A DNA stretch of 64,000 nucleotides, from the NCBI GenBank assembly GCA_963854735.1, contig OY978109.1, forward strand, positions 682,001 to 746,000, written 5' to 3'. Position numbers and translations under genes: made by a program. Origin of the DNA: Marvania coccoides (lineage: Eukaryota; Chlorophyta; Trebouxiophyceae; Chlorellales; Chlorellaceae). The notes beneath the pieces are model-generated. The model worked only from the letters and a program-made list of their open reading frames with translations, had not been told where the DNA came from and made no database searches. Positions 48,226 to 58,306 of this stretch are shown piece after piece; position 1 is the stretch's first letter, and each line of letters opens with the position of its first letter.

Positions 48226-50295
48226 ATGAAGTCTGTCTCGTTCGTTTCGCAGCCTCTGCGATGTGCACCCACCATCCCACCTATTTTTCGCATCCCCCAC
48301 AAACCCCTGCTGGCCCCTCCTAGGGCAGTCAGCGAAATGAACGACGTCTCCGAAGAGCTTGCTGCCAAGATCGCAGAGGCAGGGTACGACATGTCCGTCA
48401 GCGGGCTGCGCACCATCTCCGACGACGCCAAAGTGAGAAATTGTTAATATGTTTTTTTTCCTTCCCGTCGGCACATTTCTTTGTCATATTTTCAATGCAT
48501 CGCACTCTTTCCTCCTCCTCTCTGCAGCTGCGCGCCCTGGCCAAGAAGGCCAATAAGTTTGAAAAGGTCAAAAATGCCAAGTGCGGCTCCCGCATTTGGA
48601 CCGAGGTGCAGGACCTGGCTGCCCTCATCCGCGAGGGGACTACAACCTGGGAGGACCTGGACCTGGATGACATCGACATCCGCCTCAAATGGGCCGGCCT
48701 CTTCCACCGCCGCAAGCGCACACCCGGTCGCTTCATGATGCGCCTCAAGGTAAGCATTTTTTTAAAACCATATTATGTTTCTTAAATTGATCATTTAATT
48801 TCTAGCATTCTTTAGTTCTTTCTATTTGAATTGACCTCTAACTATTATGCCCCCCCTTTCTGCAGGTCCCCAATGGGGAGCTCACCGCCGAGCAGCTGCG
48901 GTTCATGGGCGAGTGTATCGCGCCCTATGGCGCTGACGGCGTTGCTGACATCACCACCCGTGCCAACATGCAGCTGCGCGGCATCCAGCTGGAGGACGCT
49001 GACGCCATCATTAATGGCTTGCTGGAGCGCGGCCTCAGCAACGTGATGTCTGGTATGGACAACGTGCGCAACATCACCGGCAGCCCCATTGCCGGCATCG
49101 ACCCCCACGAGCTGGTGGACACCCGCCCATTGTGCCACGAGATCAACGCCATGATCACCAACGGCGGCCTGGGCAACGCCAACCTCACCAACCTCCCCCG
49201 CAAGATCAACATCGGCTTGTCATCTTCCCGCGACGATTTCGGCCACTGCCACATCAACGACGTGGGCCTCCGCGCTGTTGCCCACCCTGTCACGGGCGAG
49301 GTTGGCTTCAACGTGGAGCTGGGCGGCTACTTCAGCATCAAGCGCAACGTCATGTCCATCTCTGGCGACACATTTTTGGCGCTAGACCAGGTGGTTCCCT
49401 ACTGCAAGGCCCTGCTGGAGGTGTTCAGGGACAACGGCGGCCGCGAGGACCGCCAAAAGGCACGCCTGATGTGGCTGGTGGAGGAGTGGGGCGTGGACCG
49501 CTTCCGCGAAGCCATTGAACAGCGCATGGGGCAGACTCTGCAGCGGGAGGCGCACGTGCACTACGCCGAGCCCTGGGCCCGCCGTGACGTGATGGGCATC
49601 CACGCCCAAAAACAGGCTGGGATGTTTTGGGCGGGCGCCTGCATCCCCGCCGGCCGCCTCTTCGCCGCCGATTTTGCAGCCCTGGCGGACGCGGCTGAGC
49701 GGTACGGCGACGGCACCGTGCGCCTGACTGTGGAGGAAAACGTCGTCATCCCCAATGTGCCAGCGGCCAACCTGCAGGCGATCCAAGAGGACCCCCTGTT
49801 CACGGAGCGCTTCCCCATCAATGGGGGCAACCTGCTAAGGGGGCTGGTGTCGTGCACTGGCGCACAGTTTTGCGGGCTGGCGCTGATCGAGACTAAGAAC
49901 CGCGCCCTGGAGGTCATCAAGAACCTGGAGGCGGAGCTTGAGATTCCTACGCTGGTGCGTATGCACTGGACTGGCTGCCCCAACTCGTGCGGCCAGGCCC
50001 AGGTGGGCGACATCGGCTTGATGGGTGCCCCCGCCAAGCTGGACGGCAAAGCGGTGGAGGGTGTCAAGATCATGGTGGGAGGCAAGATCGGCGAGAACCC
50101 AGAGGTGAGAGAATGGGAAAAGATCTAATATATATTTTTGTTGTTTAAAAAGCTTTACAGCTCACTTTTTATCCCATCACTGTGTTCCTGCAGCTCGCTG
50201 CTGACTTTGAAAAGTCGGTGCCATGTGTCAGCCTGCAGCCAGTGCTGCGGGAGCTGCTGATCGAGCGATTTGGAGCCACCCCGAAAGCTGCTTGA
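48226..50295 (+). CDS. NII1: plastid ferredoxin-nitrite reductase
   Basis: Four exons (48226-48432, 48528-48749, 48866-50104, 50194-50295) give 589 residues, the usual length. It reduces nitrite to ammonium with six electrons from ferredoxin. Two sulfite/nitrite-reductase ferredoxin-like half domains and two 4Fe4S/siroheme domains are present. Cluster ligands lie in LVSCTGAQFCGLAL and in WTGCPNSCGQAQVGDIGL. The N-terminus (MKSVSFVSQPLRCAPT) is a chloroplast transit peptide of about 30 residues. RFMMRLKVPNGELT and TTRANMQLRGI are the conserved substrate-pocket and siroheme-binding blocks. All four introns keep frame with the family alignment. Confidence 0.96.
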
Positions 50296-51232
50296 ACAGG
50301 AGGCTAGCAAAACTCCCATGTATATAATGGTGACCGTTAAATGGTGACCAAAAACTTGCGCGCCGCATATTATTATACAGCTGGTCATTAGCGGTGTCGC
50401 CACCAACTGTATAACGACGAGAATTACATTTTCCCCCTATTGATTGAAACAGCAGTTCTTCTTTTTGCCTTATTTGCTTCTACCCGCTCTTGCTTCTATT
50501 ATTATCGTCAAAATGAAATGAATGGTGTCTGGTTTTTATTACACGAACCAATATAACCCTAGCGCAAGATCCTTACTTTTCACATTATTCTCTTCTTTGC
50601 GGCAGCTGGAGTAGGCTGCAAGCATTACTGCAACAGCATTATGGTGCGTTGGGAGCGCGGAAACGACGGGGCTAGAAAACCTTACATCCTGTTTTGTGCG
50701 CTAATAGAGCTTTGGTTTTATAGGTTGCAAAATTTGCCGCGCTGCCATTATTTTTTTTTGGTTAAAGTATCAGCTTGCATGCTGTCTACCAGGGACTAGC
50801 ACACAATGGCTGTCAGTCGCTCTCTGTGTTTCTAGCGCAGCTCCGAAACCTCCATATTCAGTTTATTTTATCATGCACAACCCCAGTTTGACGGCCTAGC
50901 GCTCGCAGCGAAACCTTGAGCGCACGGGCATGCCATTGAGTTTTTGATGCCCCTCACAATGAATAACGCCGTGGCGCTCTGCGATTTCACATTCGCCGAG
51001 CTGCAATGCTGCGACCTTAGCCCCCGCGCTTCAAGCGGTGTCCCTTCCGGTGCCAGCGCAGCGAGGTGAGAGAATGATTTGTTTGCCACCTTGTCGAATA
51101 AAATAGACGTGTTCAGAGTTCGCAAATGCCGCTTTTTTATCGCTATATTCAAGGCTGGCAATGCCCTTGCCACGAGACGCCTGCCCTTTCAAACGTCATC
51201 TAAATTTTGTTTGTTCTTTTTCTTGCAGTTCC
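50296..51232. other. intergenic spacer
   Basis: Holds the NiR 3' UTR and the leader of the bZIP gene, with an acceptor TTCTTGCAG ending near 51228. The GC-richer stretch 50880-51070 has a minus-strand open frame (up to 51173) without recognisable similarity. I do not call it a gene. Confidence 0.4.
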
Positions 51233-52659
51233 ATGAGTGACGTCGCTGATCTTCCGCACTTCCTGGCTTTCGATCTGCCCGAGACAATAAGGACGTCGTC
51301 AGCCCTGGCCCAGCTTCCCTTCAAAAGGTACAGTGCTGAAAAGCCATCAGGACGGAGGAAAATAGTTTTCTTTGATATCTGCTGGGGGTTGTTCGATATT
51401 TTTCTTCTGTTTGCGGCATGTTTATCCTTTTATTCATATGCAATTTGCTGACCGTGATCAGCACGCAACGGGTGCCAGGCTTTTCGCCGGCTGAGATGGG
51501 ATTTTTCCCAAACCGTATTATCCACCCGGTTCAGTTAGTACTGCGACGGGGACTGCGTGTCGTTTCGTTTTCCATTCCTTCTGCAAGGTACCCCTTTCTC
51601 TCGCGGTGTGGCCAGCCCAGGCGCCGCGTGGACCTATCTATGCCTGGAAACCAAATTAACGGCCCACCATCTATAGGGAGGCGCCTGGCTGGTCGCACCC
51701 ATGCCCTGTTTTTTTAAAGCATAGAGTGCCAGGGGGGCGCGCTTGTGGTTCGATCAGGGAATCTTTCTTTCGCCCCTAGGGGAGTTGGATCCATTTCCGT
51801 CAGCGCGGATGATTTACGCCCTGCACTACCCTTGCTTTTATGCAGCAGCAGCAGCACCGCGGGGGGGCGGCATGGAGGGGAACAGCCGGGATGGGCTGCA
51901 CCCAATTGCTTTGCAAACCAAGGCACGCAATGAATTTATTACATTTTTTTGAATAATAAGCTTGCTGTCTATACATTTTTGTTGTCGTTTTCTCAAATTG
52001 CCGCCCTTAAAATTTTTTTTTTGGTCTATGTTTCAGGCGCGCTGGCGTTTGTGGACCTGCGAGAGATTGCCGAAGACCCAAGTGTGACTCTGGACATGCT
52101 GTGCCAGGAGCTGGGAGGCTCATCGCCGCTGCCGCTGGCCATACATCCACTCCCGGAGGCACACCTGCACGGCAGTGCCTTTGCGCCCAGCCCTGCTGAA
52201 GCGGCAGCAGCAGCAGCATTGTCGCGGCGGCGCCCCGGCAGGCCGCGTGTGAACGACGACCGCCCCCCAGTCCCTCAACACGCTGATCCAACAGCAGTGC
52301 CGCAGCAGAGCGGCGACGCGTCTGAGCAGGAGGAGCATCCCGCTCGACCTGGAGGCTCCGAGGGGGCGACCAAGAAGCGGCCCAGGGGGCCCAAGCCCAA
52401 GTACGTGTACTCAACGGCGGAAGAGGCGGAGATTGCGAGGAGGGAGCGCAACCGCAAAGCGGCGCTGGCGTCCTACTACCGCAAGCGCCAGCTCTGGACG
52501 GGCATGGAGCAGCAGGCCAAAGAGCTGGAGGAAGAGAACGCCGCACTGGAGAAGCTGCTGGCGCAGTTGCAGGCTGGTGAAAAAACAACACTGACCGAGG
52601 CTTCAGACGCCGGCATCGATTCTTGGCTCGCTCACAACAAAGGAGGAGGTTCAGAGTGA
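51233..52659 (+). CDS. atypical bZIP protein with an AT-hook
   Basis: The well-supported part is the last exon, 52037-52659 (about 206 residues). It has an AT-hook (RRRPGRPR) encoded at about 52226-52250, a second basic patch KKRPRGPKPK, then a bZIP: basic region EIARRERNRKAALASYYRKR followed by a short leucine zipper (about 52500-52580). At the position of the invariant bZIP Arg (N-x7-R) there is Tyr. A first exon with an ATG at 51233 (MSDVADLPHFLAFDLPETIR) and a donor at 51328 is likely, but its phase (2) does not match the phase of the last exon, so at least one exon in the GC-rich stretches 51470-51600 or 51770-51920 is missing from my model. It sits inside the nitrate cluster; a regulatory role there is an inference. 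Confidence 0.6.
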
Positions 52660-53204
52660 AAATATAGTAAAATAGACTTTATCCATTTCAATTTCCCCTT
52701 CGTTCTGCCCCCCCTTTTTCTTAATTTTGAGCGAGATTTTTTTGTTTCCTTTTCTAATACGCCTTCCTCATTCATTCTTCATTCAATCATCATCATCACC
52801 ATTATGTATATTATGTAGCATACATACATATAACAAGCAATTTTTCATATGGTTTTGACTCTCCATTAATCAACTAACCATTTTTCAAAGCGTTCTTGCT
52901 TTTTCAAAGAGTTGAGAATGAGCGCAGTAGTGCAAGACTATGGCAGTAGGTGTGAGGGGAGGGGGAGTGAGTCGCGCGGGGGGTAGGGGTAGGGAGGGTA
53001 ATCAGCATCAAGGAAAATACTTGTCTGTTGTCTGTCTTCTTATATTTCAAGTGTTGAAAGAAAGAATCTTACACAGAGGAGAGGAGAGAGCTAATTAAAG
53101 TCAATTCTATAGATAAAAATAATCAAATACTATACAAAGTTTTCTTGCACAAAGTTAGTAAAGTAAAATAATGAGGTGGTTTCTTTAATTTATGAATGGT
53201 GTAT
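52660..53204. other. spacer between convergent genes
   Basis: AT-rich 3' UTR sequence of the bZIP gene (+) and the left NAR2 gene (-), with one purine-rich patch at 52950-53000. No gene seen. Confidence 0.5.
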
Positions 53205-54044
53205 TCACTTTTGCTTCTTCATGTAGCGCTCGCCAACGAAGAAAAGGACCAACGCAATGGGACCCAGGCTGGCAAAGCAGCCCGTCATGATGACGAGCCA
53301 GGTCGGGGTAGAGTCGATCGGCAGGGTCTGGTAGAAGTCGGCGCTGCTGCCCATGGCGCAGGCTGCGCCGCCCTCGCAAATCTCCAAGGCGAGGATCCTG
53401 TAGACAGCGGGGGCGACAGCATCACCCAAGGTGTAGGTGAACTGGCCGGTAGGAGGCAGGCCGGTGGCAATCTTGACGCTGCACTGCTTGTCTTTCGTGA
53501 TGACGGCGTTGGGTTTGCGCCAGGCCCTATTGACAGAGCTCTCAGGCCCAAAGCAGCCTTTTAGGGTGATGGTAGAGGTGGCATTGGCGGGGGTGGTAGT
53601 ATTGACGGCATAGGAGATGACGACGGCGTCGCCGGAGCCAGCGTTGAGCTGCGTAAGGGGAAAATCGATTCAATTAGATTTTTCAAAAGTAAGATCGACA
53701 AAGGAGAGAGAAACAGATGTAAATGCTCACCAGGGGGAGGCAAGGAGAACCAGGAGTGGACGAGGTGCAACCACCGGCAGACTCAGCGCCATTAACTCTA
53801 AAATTGAGGTTCACGGCGTATTTGGCGGGCTTAATACTAGCATAGGCTGCAGAAAACAGGGAGAAGTTAGCAGATGGCCTCTCTACATCTATTAAGAAGT
53901 AATTGACACTCACTCTGACCATCGAGCTGCGCACAAACTCCAACAATGCAAAAGGCAAAGATTGCAATGGTGAGCTTCATTTTGTTAATGTACCTGTTAT
54001 AACTGTCTCGCAAATAAATGGTAAATATTAAAGCGACAGAAGCG
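53202..54044 (-). repeat. left copy of the NAR2 inverted duplication
   Basis: This 843-bp segment is, on the opposite strand, almost identical to 60512-61377. Shared sequence starts about 64 bp before the start codon and ends 3 bp after the stop codon. The clear differences are a 23-bp shorter second intron here and one synonymous change (TGC here, TGT in the right copy, in the codon of GGAACAMG). Confidence 0.95.
53205..53980 (-). CDS. NAR2: NAR2/NRT3 nitrate-transport accessory protein (left copy)
   Basis: Three exons (53980-53914, 53846-53731, 53648-53205) give 208 residues. NAR2 is a small membrane protein that binds NRT2 and is needed for its stability and high-affinity nitrate uptake at the plasma membrane. 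Visible features are a signal peptide (MKLTIAIFAFCIVGVCA), a beta-rich extracellular domain (KPAKYAVNLNF, then LKGCFGPESSVNRAWRK), one C-terminal transmembrane helix (PTWLVIMTGCFASLGPIALVL) and a short basic tail GERYMKKQK. The W-R-K motif in the middle is typical of plant NAR2. The encoded protein is identical to that of the right copy. It is convergent with the bZIP gene and has the NLP gene behind it. Confidence 0.9.
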
Positions 54045-54716
54045 GAGCCATAGGTGTGACCACCGTCGAGTCTTCTGCACCGCCCAGGAACGGAGATGGC
54101 TTAGCCCCCATAGTTGCATCTGCGCTGGGGGCAACTGCTCCTGTGTTTCCAGCCCATATAGACCAAATCCATCAGCCGCAGCCCCCGATGTTGATTCCCT
54201 GTTCACCCTGTTCAAGCCAAGTGACAGTGGACGTGGGCACATCCGTTTACTGCTGGCTCAAGGGGCGACATCGGGGGGGTCCCACTGGCGACGCTGCCAT
54301 CATTACCATTCCCCCCGTGCAGCCCTTGCACCAACAAACTCATATTGGTAGTTGTACGAGGCCAGAAGAAAGAGAAGACTATGACTTAGGAGAATAGAGG
54401 GAAGAGTAAAACAAAACTGGACGGCGTATGTTTTCATATGCATATGCCCACAATATCATATTGAATATGTGTAAACGAAATTAGCGGTTGAGAATTAAAA
54501 GGGTCTTCATTTGAGAAGCAGAGAGGTGATATTATTTATTCAAATCCAAAATTACTATTATTATTATTATTCAAAATGCGAAATGGTGTTTTTTTATCTA
54601 TCATGGTTTTGAAATGTATTACTATCGATTTTAATGGCGAGGGGGGGGGGGGGGGGGGGCGCGCCCTGGTCTCCACCTCTTGCCCCTCTGCCCTTGTTTC
54701 CTCCTCCGGCGTGAGC
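54045..54716. other. spacer between NLP 3' end and left NAR2 promoter
   Basis: 54056-54360 is unusually GC-rich for a spacer and has open frames on both strands, but no protein family is recognisable. It could be a decayed gene fragment or NAR2 promoter sequence. 54360-54640 is AT-rich. A run of 19 G follows at 54641-54659. Confidence 0.4.
54641..54659. repeat. poly-G tract
   Basis: Nineteen consecutive G on the plus strand, just beyond the stop codon of the NLP gene, so it is a C run in that transcript's sense. Confidence 0.9.
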
Positions 54717-56752
54717 TCACGGGTGGCGGAGTTCAGAAAACCCGGCGTCGTCGCCACAGTTGGAGGTCAGCCCACTGAAGCACTGCAAGACGCTGGGGCT
54801 CAACGACGGCAGTGACAGTTGGCTCAGTGGGGCCACCGGCCCCGGCGGTACTGCAGAGTGCGATCCCGACGGCAGGCAGATCACCGGGGCGGTAGGGTCT
54901 CCCCCGGTCATGTCCTGCTGCTGCTGCTGCTGCTGCTGCTGTGCCTGCTGCTGCTGCTGCTGCTGCTGCTGTGCCTGCTGCTGCTGCTGCTGCTGGTCCA
55001 GCTTCCATGCTGTCGCCCCTGCAGCCGTGCCGTTGCCCCACTGCGACATTCCAGAGGCCACGGTCAGGTTGCCGTTGTTGGCACCACCTGCGCTCATTGC
55101 CACAGCCCCCTCTAAGCTCATGTCGGACTGCATCTGCTGCTGCTGCTGGGCCATGGGGGAGACTGTCCATGGCGCAGGCCCTGGCCACGCCCCTGGCGCC
55201 AGTGCATCCATGCCCTGCAGGCCGCCCATATGGTCCAGCTCCATTGAAGGCATCTGCTGCAATTGGTCCGGGGGCATCGACGACCGCGGCACCGCTCCCG
55301 GATCCACCACAGCGTCGTGCGCCGACCCCCGCTTCTGCATCCCCTTCTCCTGGGCATTGAGCTTCTTGGCAAGCGCCCGGCTCGGCCAGCGGTAGATGCC
55401 GTGGCGGCGGCATGCGCGCTTCAGGGTGGTGGTGCACATTCCCAGCGACGTGGCTGCATCCTTCAGCCCAAACTTAAAATGCCCCTGTATATCCGCCAAC
55501 GTCAAGTTCAGGCCAGGCTTGCCAGCCCGGCCCCGTCGCCTGCCTCCCCCGCCGTGACGGTCATCTTCCGTCGACTGGTGACCTTGCGCAGAGCCAGGTA
55601 TAGGCCCTGCCCCTCCGGGGCCGCCGCCAGATCGTCCATCACCGCCGTAAGCAGACCAAGGTCCAGGGCTGCCACCATCGCCACCGCCGTCTTCTCCCCC
55701 TCCTCGCTCGTTCTCGTCATCAGATTCGCCGCCCATCTCAGCGTCGTACCCACCACCGCGCACCTTGGCTGTAGCATAATCCCCCGGCGTGTCGGCGCCC
55801 CCGTTGTTGACAGCGGCAGCTCCCTGCTGGCGCTGCCGCTCCTCGGGCTCCCTCTCCCCCTCCTCCCCCGAGGTTGACCCCCCTCCGGAGGCGGATGTGT
55901 CTGTCGGCTTCAGCAGCCCCGTACGCAGCAGCAGGCCCAGGCTGGTGGTGGCTGCTGTGGGGATCTTGGCCTGCACCTCCTCGGGGAGGGACGTGGCCAG
56001 TCCTATCTTGCGCAGCACTAGGTCGATGGTGCGTGCCACGGGGAGGAATGCCATGTCGTCAGACGCTTGCACCACCTCCAACACCCCCAAGGACTGCTTG
56101 ATGGTGGGGCAGAAAACGGGCAGTAGCATGGATGACTTAATGCAACACTGCTCTGCGTCATCCCGCCTCGGATACTCCTCCTTGGGGTAGGTTTGGACGT
56201 TGCAGGCGAGCTCTGGCTGGCCCGACAGGTACACCCGCCCCGGTGCCCCCATGTCACGGGGCTTGGCGGGGTTTGTGCTGAAGTTGAAGCGGCAGGAGAT
56301 GCAGCGGAAGCAGGCCAGTAGATCGCCCATGCCCGCCACGCAAAAGGGCATGCCCTGCAACACAAGCACAGGAAAATTTGGTTTAAAAAAAACCCGGGGG
56401 AAATGGTGACGGGAGTGCTGTTGCAAGATAAATAAATCAGCAGCAGACGCTTGCCTTTGTTATCAAGCACACCTCCCCAGTGGCCATCTCCTTTGGCAGC
56501 CATATCTACAACAAACAGGAAAAGGTGGCAGTAACTGTGAGGAATGCTTGCGTAGAAGAGGCCTGTTGAGGCCAGCGGGCGATATTTATATTTTTATATA
56601 TTTATTCGTACATAAAGCGTTCTTTTGCATTTTACAACCCTGCTTACCTGACACAGCGCCCCGGTTGGAGCTCCATCTCGGCTCAAAAAATAAACTTGAC
56701 AGGTTAGCAGCCCGTAGGCGAGGCGCCGCTGCAAATCCCTGCGCTGCTCCAT
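54717..56752 (-). CDS. NLP/NIT2-like RWP-RK transcription factor
   Basis: Three exons (56752-56648, 56505-56455, 56354-54717) join in phase 0 to 597 residues. The N-terminal region is the GAF-like NLP domain that carries nitrate responses: ALCQIWLPKEMATGEVCLIT, GMPFCVAG and later VFCPTIKQSLGVLEVVQ. The RWP-RK domain is at about 335-385: LTLADIQGHFKFGLKDAATS, LKRACRRHGIYRWPSRALAK, with RWPSRA in place of RWPxRK. The C-terminus is Gln-rich (three Gln blocks coded by CTG/CAG runs at 54918-55000) and has no PB1 domain, as in Chlamydomonas NIT2, but the protein is about half as long. NIT2 activates nitrate genes, and the location between the two transport modules strongly suggests the same job. 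Intron 2 uses a GC donor (56454). Confidence 0.87.
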
Positions 56753-57323
56753 TTGCGTCAATATATATGTTTAACTGTTTACTTTGCAGACTTAAACCCT
56801 TTTTCTTCCGGATTTTTTTTTTTCATTTGCCAGCTTTCTTCGCGGCCTGTCTGCGATGAAAGCATGCTTTCTTCTATCCATCTATCGAAGCAGGACTGCT
56901 TCGATGTAACCGCTCCTTCCGTCGCTCTCTCCAGCTTTGGATTACTCTCAGTTCGTGCTCTCCCACTGGGAGACACAAACTGCCATTCGCCCACCCCCCC
57001 ACCCTTCATTGGCAGGCCTGTTCCTCACCACCTTCCTCACAGTGCATTCTTTAGACGATTGGGGCAAAGGTGCACCTGGGGGAGCACCTGGGCCGCAGGG
57101 AAGCCGCAGGGAGGAGTGCGGCGGTACAAGGAAAAGAGAGATATCGGCCAGGCGGAGGGATAGCGGCGGAGGCGGCGCAGAGCGGCGATGACGGGAAACT
57201 GAATTACATGATGACTAAGAGAAAAAGAAGATGACATGACTGAACGATTTAACTGCGTGTGAGACATTACATTAGCAATAATCCGAAAATGCATCCCTGT
57301 GTAACTACGCAACTAGAAGAAAC
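56753..57323. promoter_or_regulatory. NLP upstream region
   Basis: About 570 bp upstream of the NLP start codon, with the likely promoter. GC-richer patches near 56930-57190 are open in short frames without recognisable similarity. No specific site identified. Confidence 0.35.
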
Positions 57324-57389
57324 ATGCCATTTCATTTCATGCCATTTCATTTCATGCCATTTCATTTCATGCCATTTCATTTCATGCCA
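57324..57389. repeat. 15-bp tandem repeat, 4.4 copies
   Basis: Perfect tandem copies of ATGCCATTTCATTTC start at 57324, 57339, 57354 and 57369, followed by a partial copy. Confidence 0.95.
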
Positions 57390-57530
57390 GTCTCTATTTT
57401 TCGCGGTTTAATCTAGTGTGCAATGATTTAAATATATTATGAAACGCATAGTGGATCCTACTAATCAGATGTGGAAACACCGAGAGCTATTTCTCGATTC
57501 ACCCGAGAAAAGTTGGCACTCCCCTTCCCC

Positions 57531-57585
57531 CCTACCCTACCCTACCCTACCCTACCCTACCCTACCCTACCCTACCCTACCCTAC
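57531..57585. repeat. telomere-like CCCTA pentamer array
   Basis: Eleven perfect copies of the pentamer CCTAC (equivalent to TAGGG on the minus strand), flanked by C-rich sequence. It resembles a telomeric repeat but lacks the extra T residues of the plant/green-algal TTTAGGG type. Confidence 0.95.
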
Positions 57586-57639
57586 CCCCGCCCCCCATAC
57601 CCTCTAGGTCATGCCCTGGCCCACCGCTGATTACTGTAC

Positions 57640-58040
57640 CGCGCCGCTCTCCTCATTCACTGTCAACTCGCCACTCCGTGTCCCTGCACTTTTGTCTAGC
57701 GCCGCCTTGGCTCCAGCTCGGTCACTGCCCATGTAGCCCTTGAGGTTGTCGCGGAGGTGGGGCTCGCTCCTAGCCTTGGGGTAATCGCCGTGCCGCGCTG
57801 CAACTCCCTTGTCGCATCAGCACTTGCGCTGGGTGCGCCCCGTCTCTGCCGCCACTCTCACCATCTCTGGGGGTCCTCCAGCATGGCAGTGTCGCTGTTG
57901 CCCGCCGGTTTCAATCGCGCACAATATATCCTCCACCTGCGCAAGGGTAAAGTTCGACGACTGCATGGTGGCGCATCAGCCCTTCAGTCCACCAGTGCCG
58001 CCATCTCCCATGTGTCGTTCCACGTTCCAACGTGACCAAG
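57640..58040 (-). pseudogene. decayed coding fragment, possibly from a transposon
   Basis: A GC-rich island in the spacer between NLP and NRT2. On the minus strand one frame starts at an ATG at 57966 with MQSSNFTLAQVEDILCAIE, an amphipathic helix pattern. The same frame, after one in-frame stop near 57815, reads GVAARHGDYPKARSEPHLRD and ends in a stop near 57630. The pattern recalls the SANT/Myb-like DNA-binding modules found beside transposases in algae and fungi, but this is recognition from style only. A short intron beginning at a GTGAGA near 57880 could remove the stop, so a small functional gene is not excluded. Confidence 0.3.
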
Positions 58041-58306
58041 TGGCCGCACTCCAGTGCGGGAATGCTGTTATTATTGTTTACATGAGGGTGATACTGAAAG
58101 ATGATTATGTAGCGCTAAATAAAATAAAATCAGTAATTCGACAGGCAGACGAGGAGCATATGACAAGGGAGGCTCTCGCGAAATATCTTTGTAAAGTTGA
58201 GTACTGATATCGGCACAAACAGCTGTTCTGTGTACAATCAAGTTGCGGGGAGATGAATTAGACTCTAGAGAGGAAAATACATTCAATTGGGGAATTGCTG
58301 CCGTAT

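Noticed and set aside
50871..51173. Minus-strand open frame of 100 codons upstream of the bZIP gene
   Set aside because: GC-rich patch but no recognisable similarity, and it overlaps the probable leader and promoter of the bZIP gene.
54056..54397. Plus-strand open frame of 113 codons behind the left NAR2 gene
   Set aside because: Protein-like in places but Pro/Gln-biased, without motif or splice support; a promoter or decayed fragment is as likely.
57324..57585. The two tandem arrays considered as a CRISPR array or an origin
   Set aside because: There are no spacers between units and the DNA is eukaryotic nuclear; they are simple tandem repeats.
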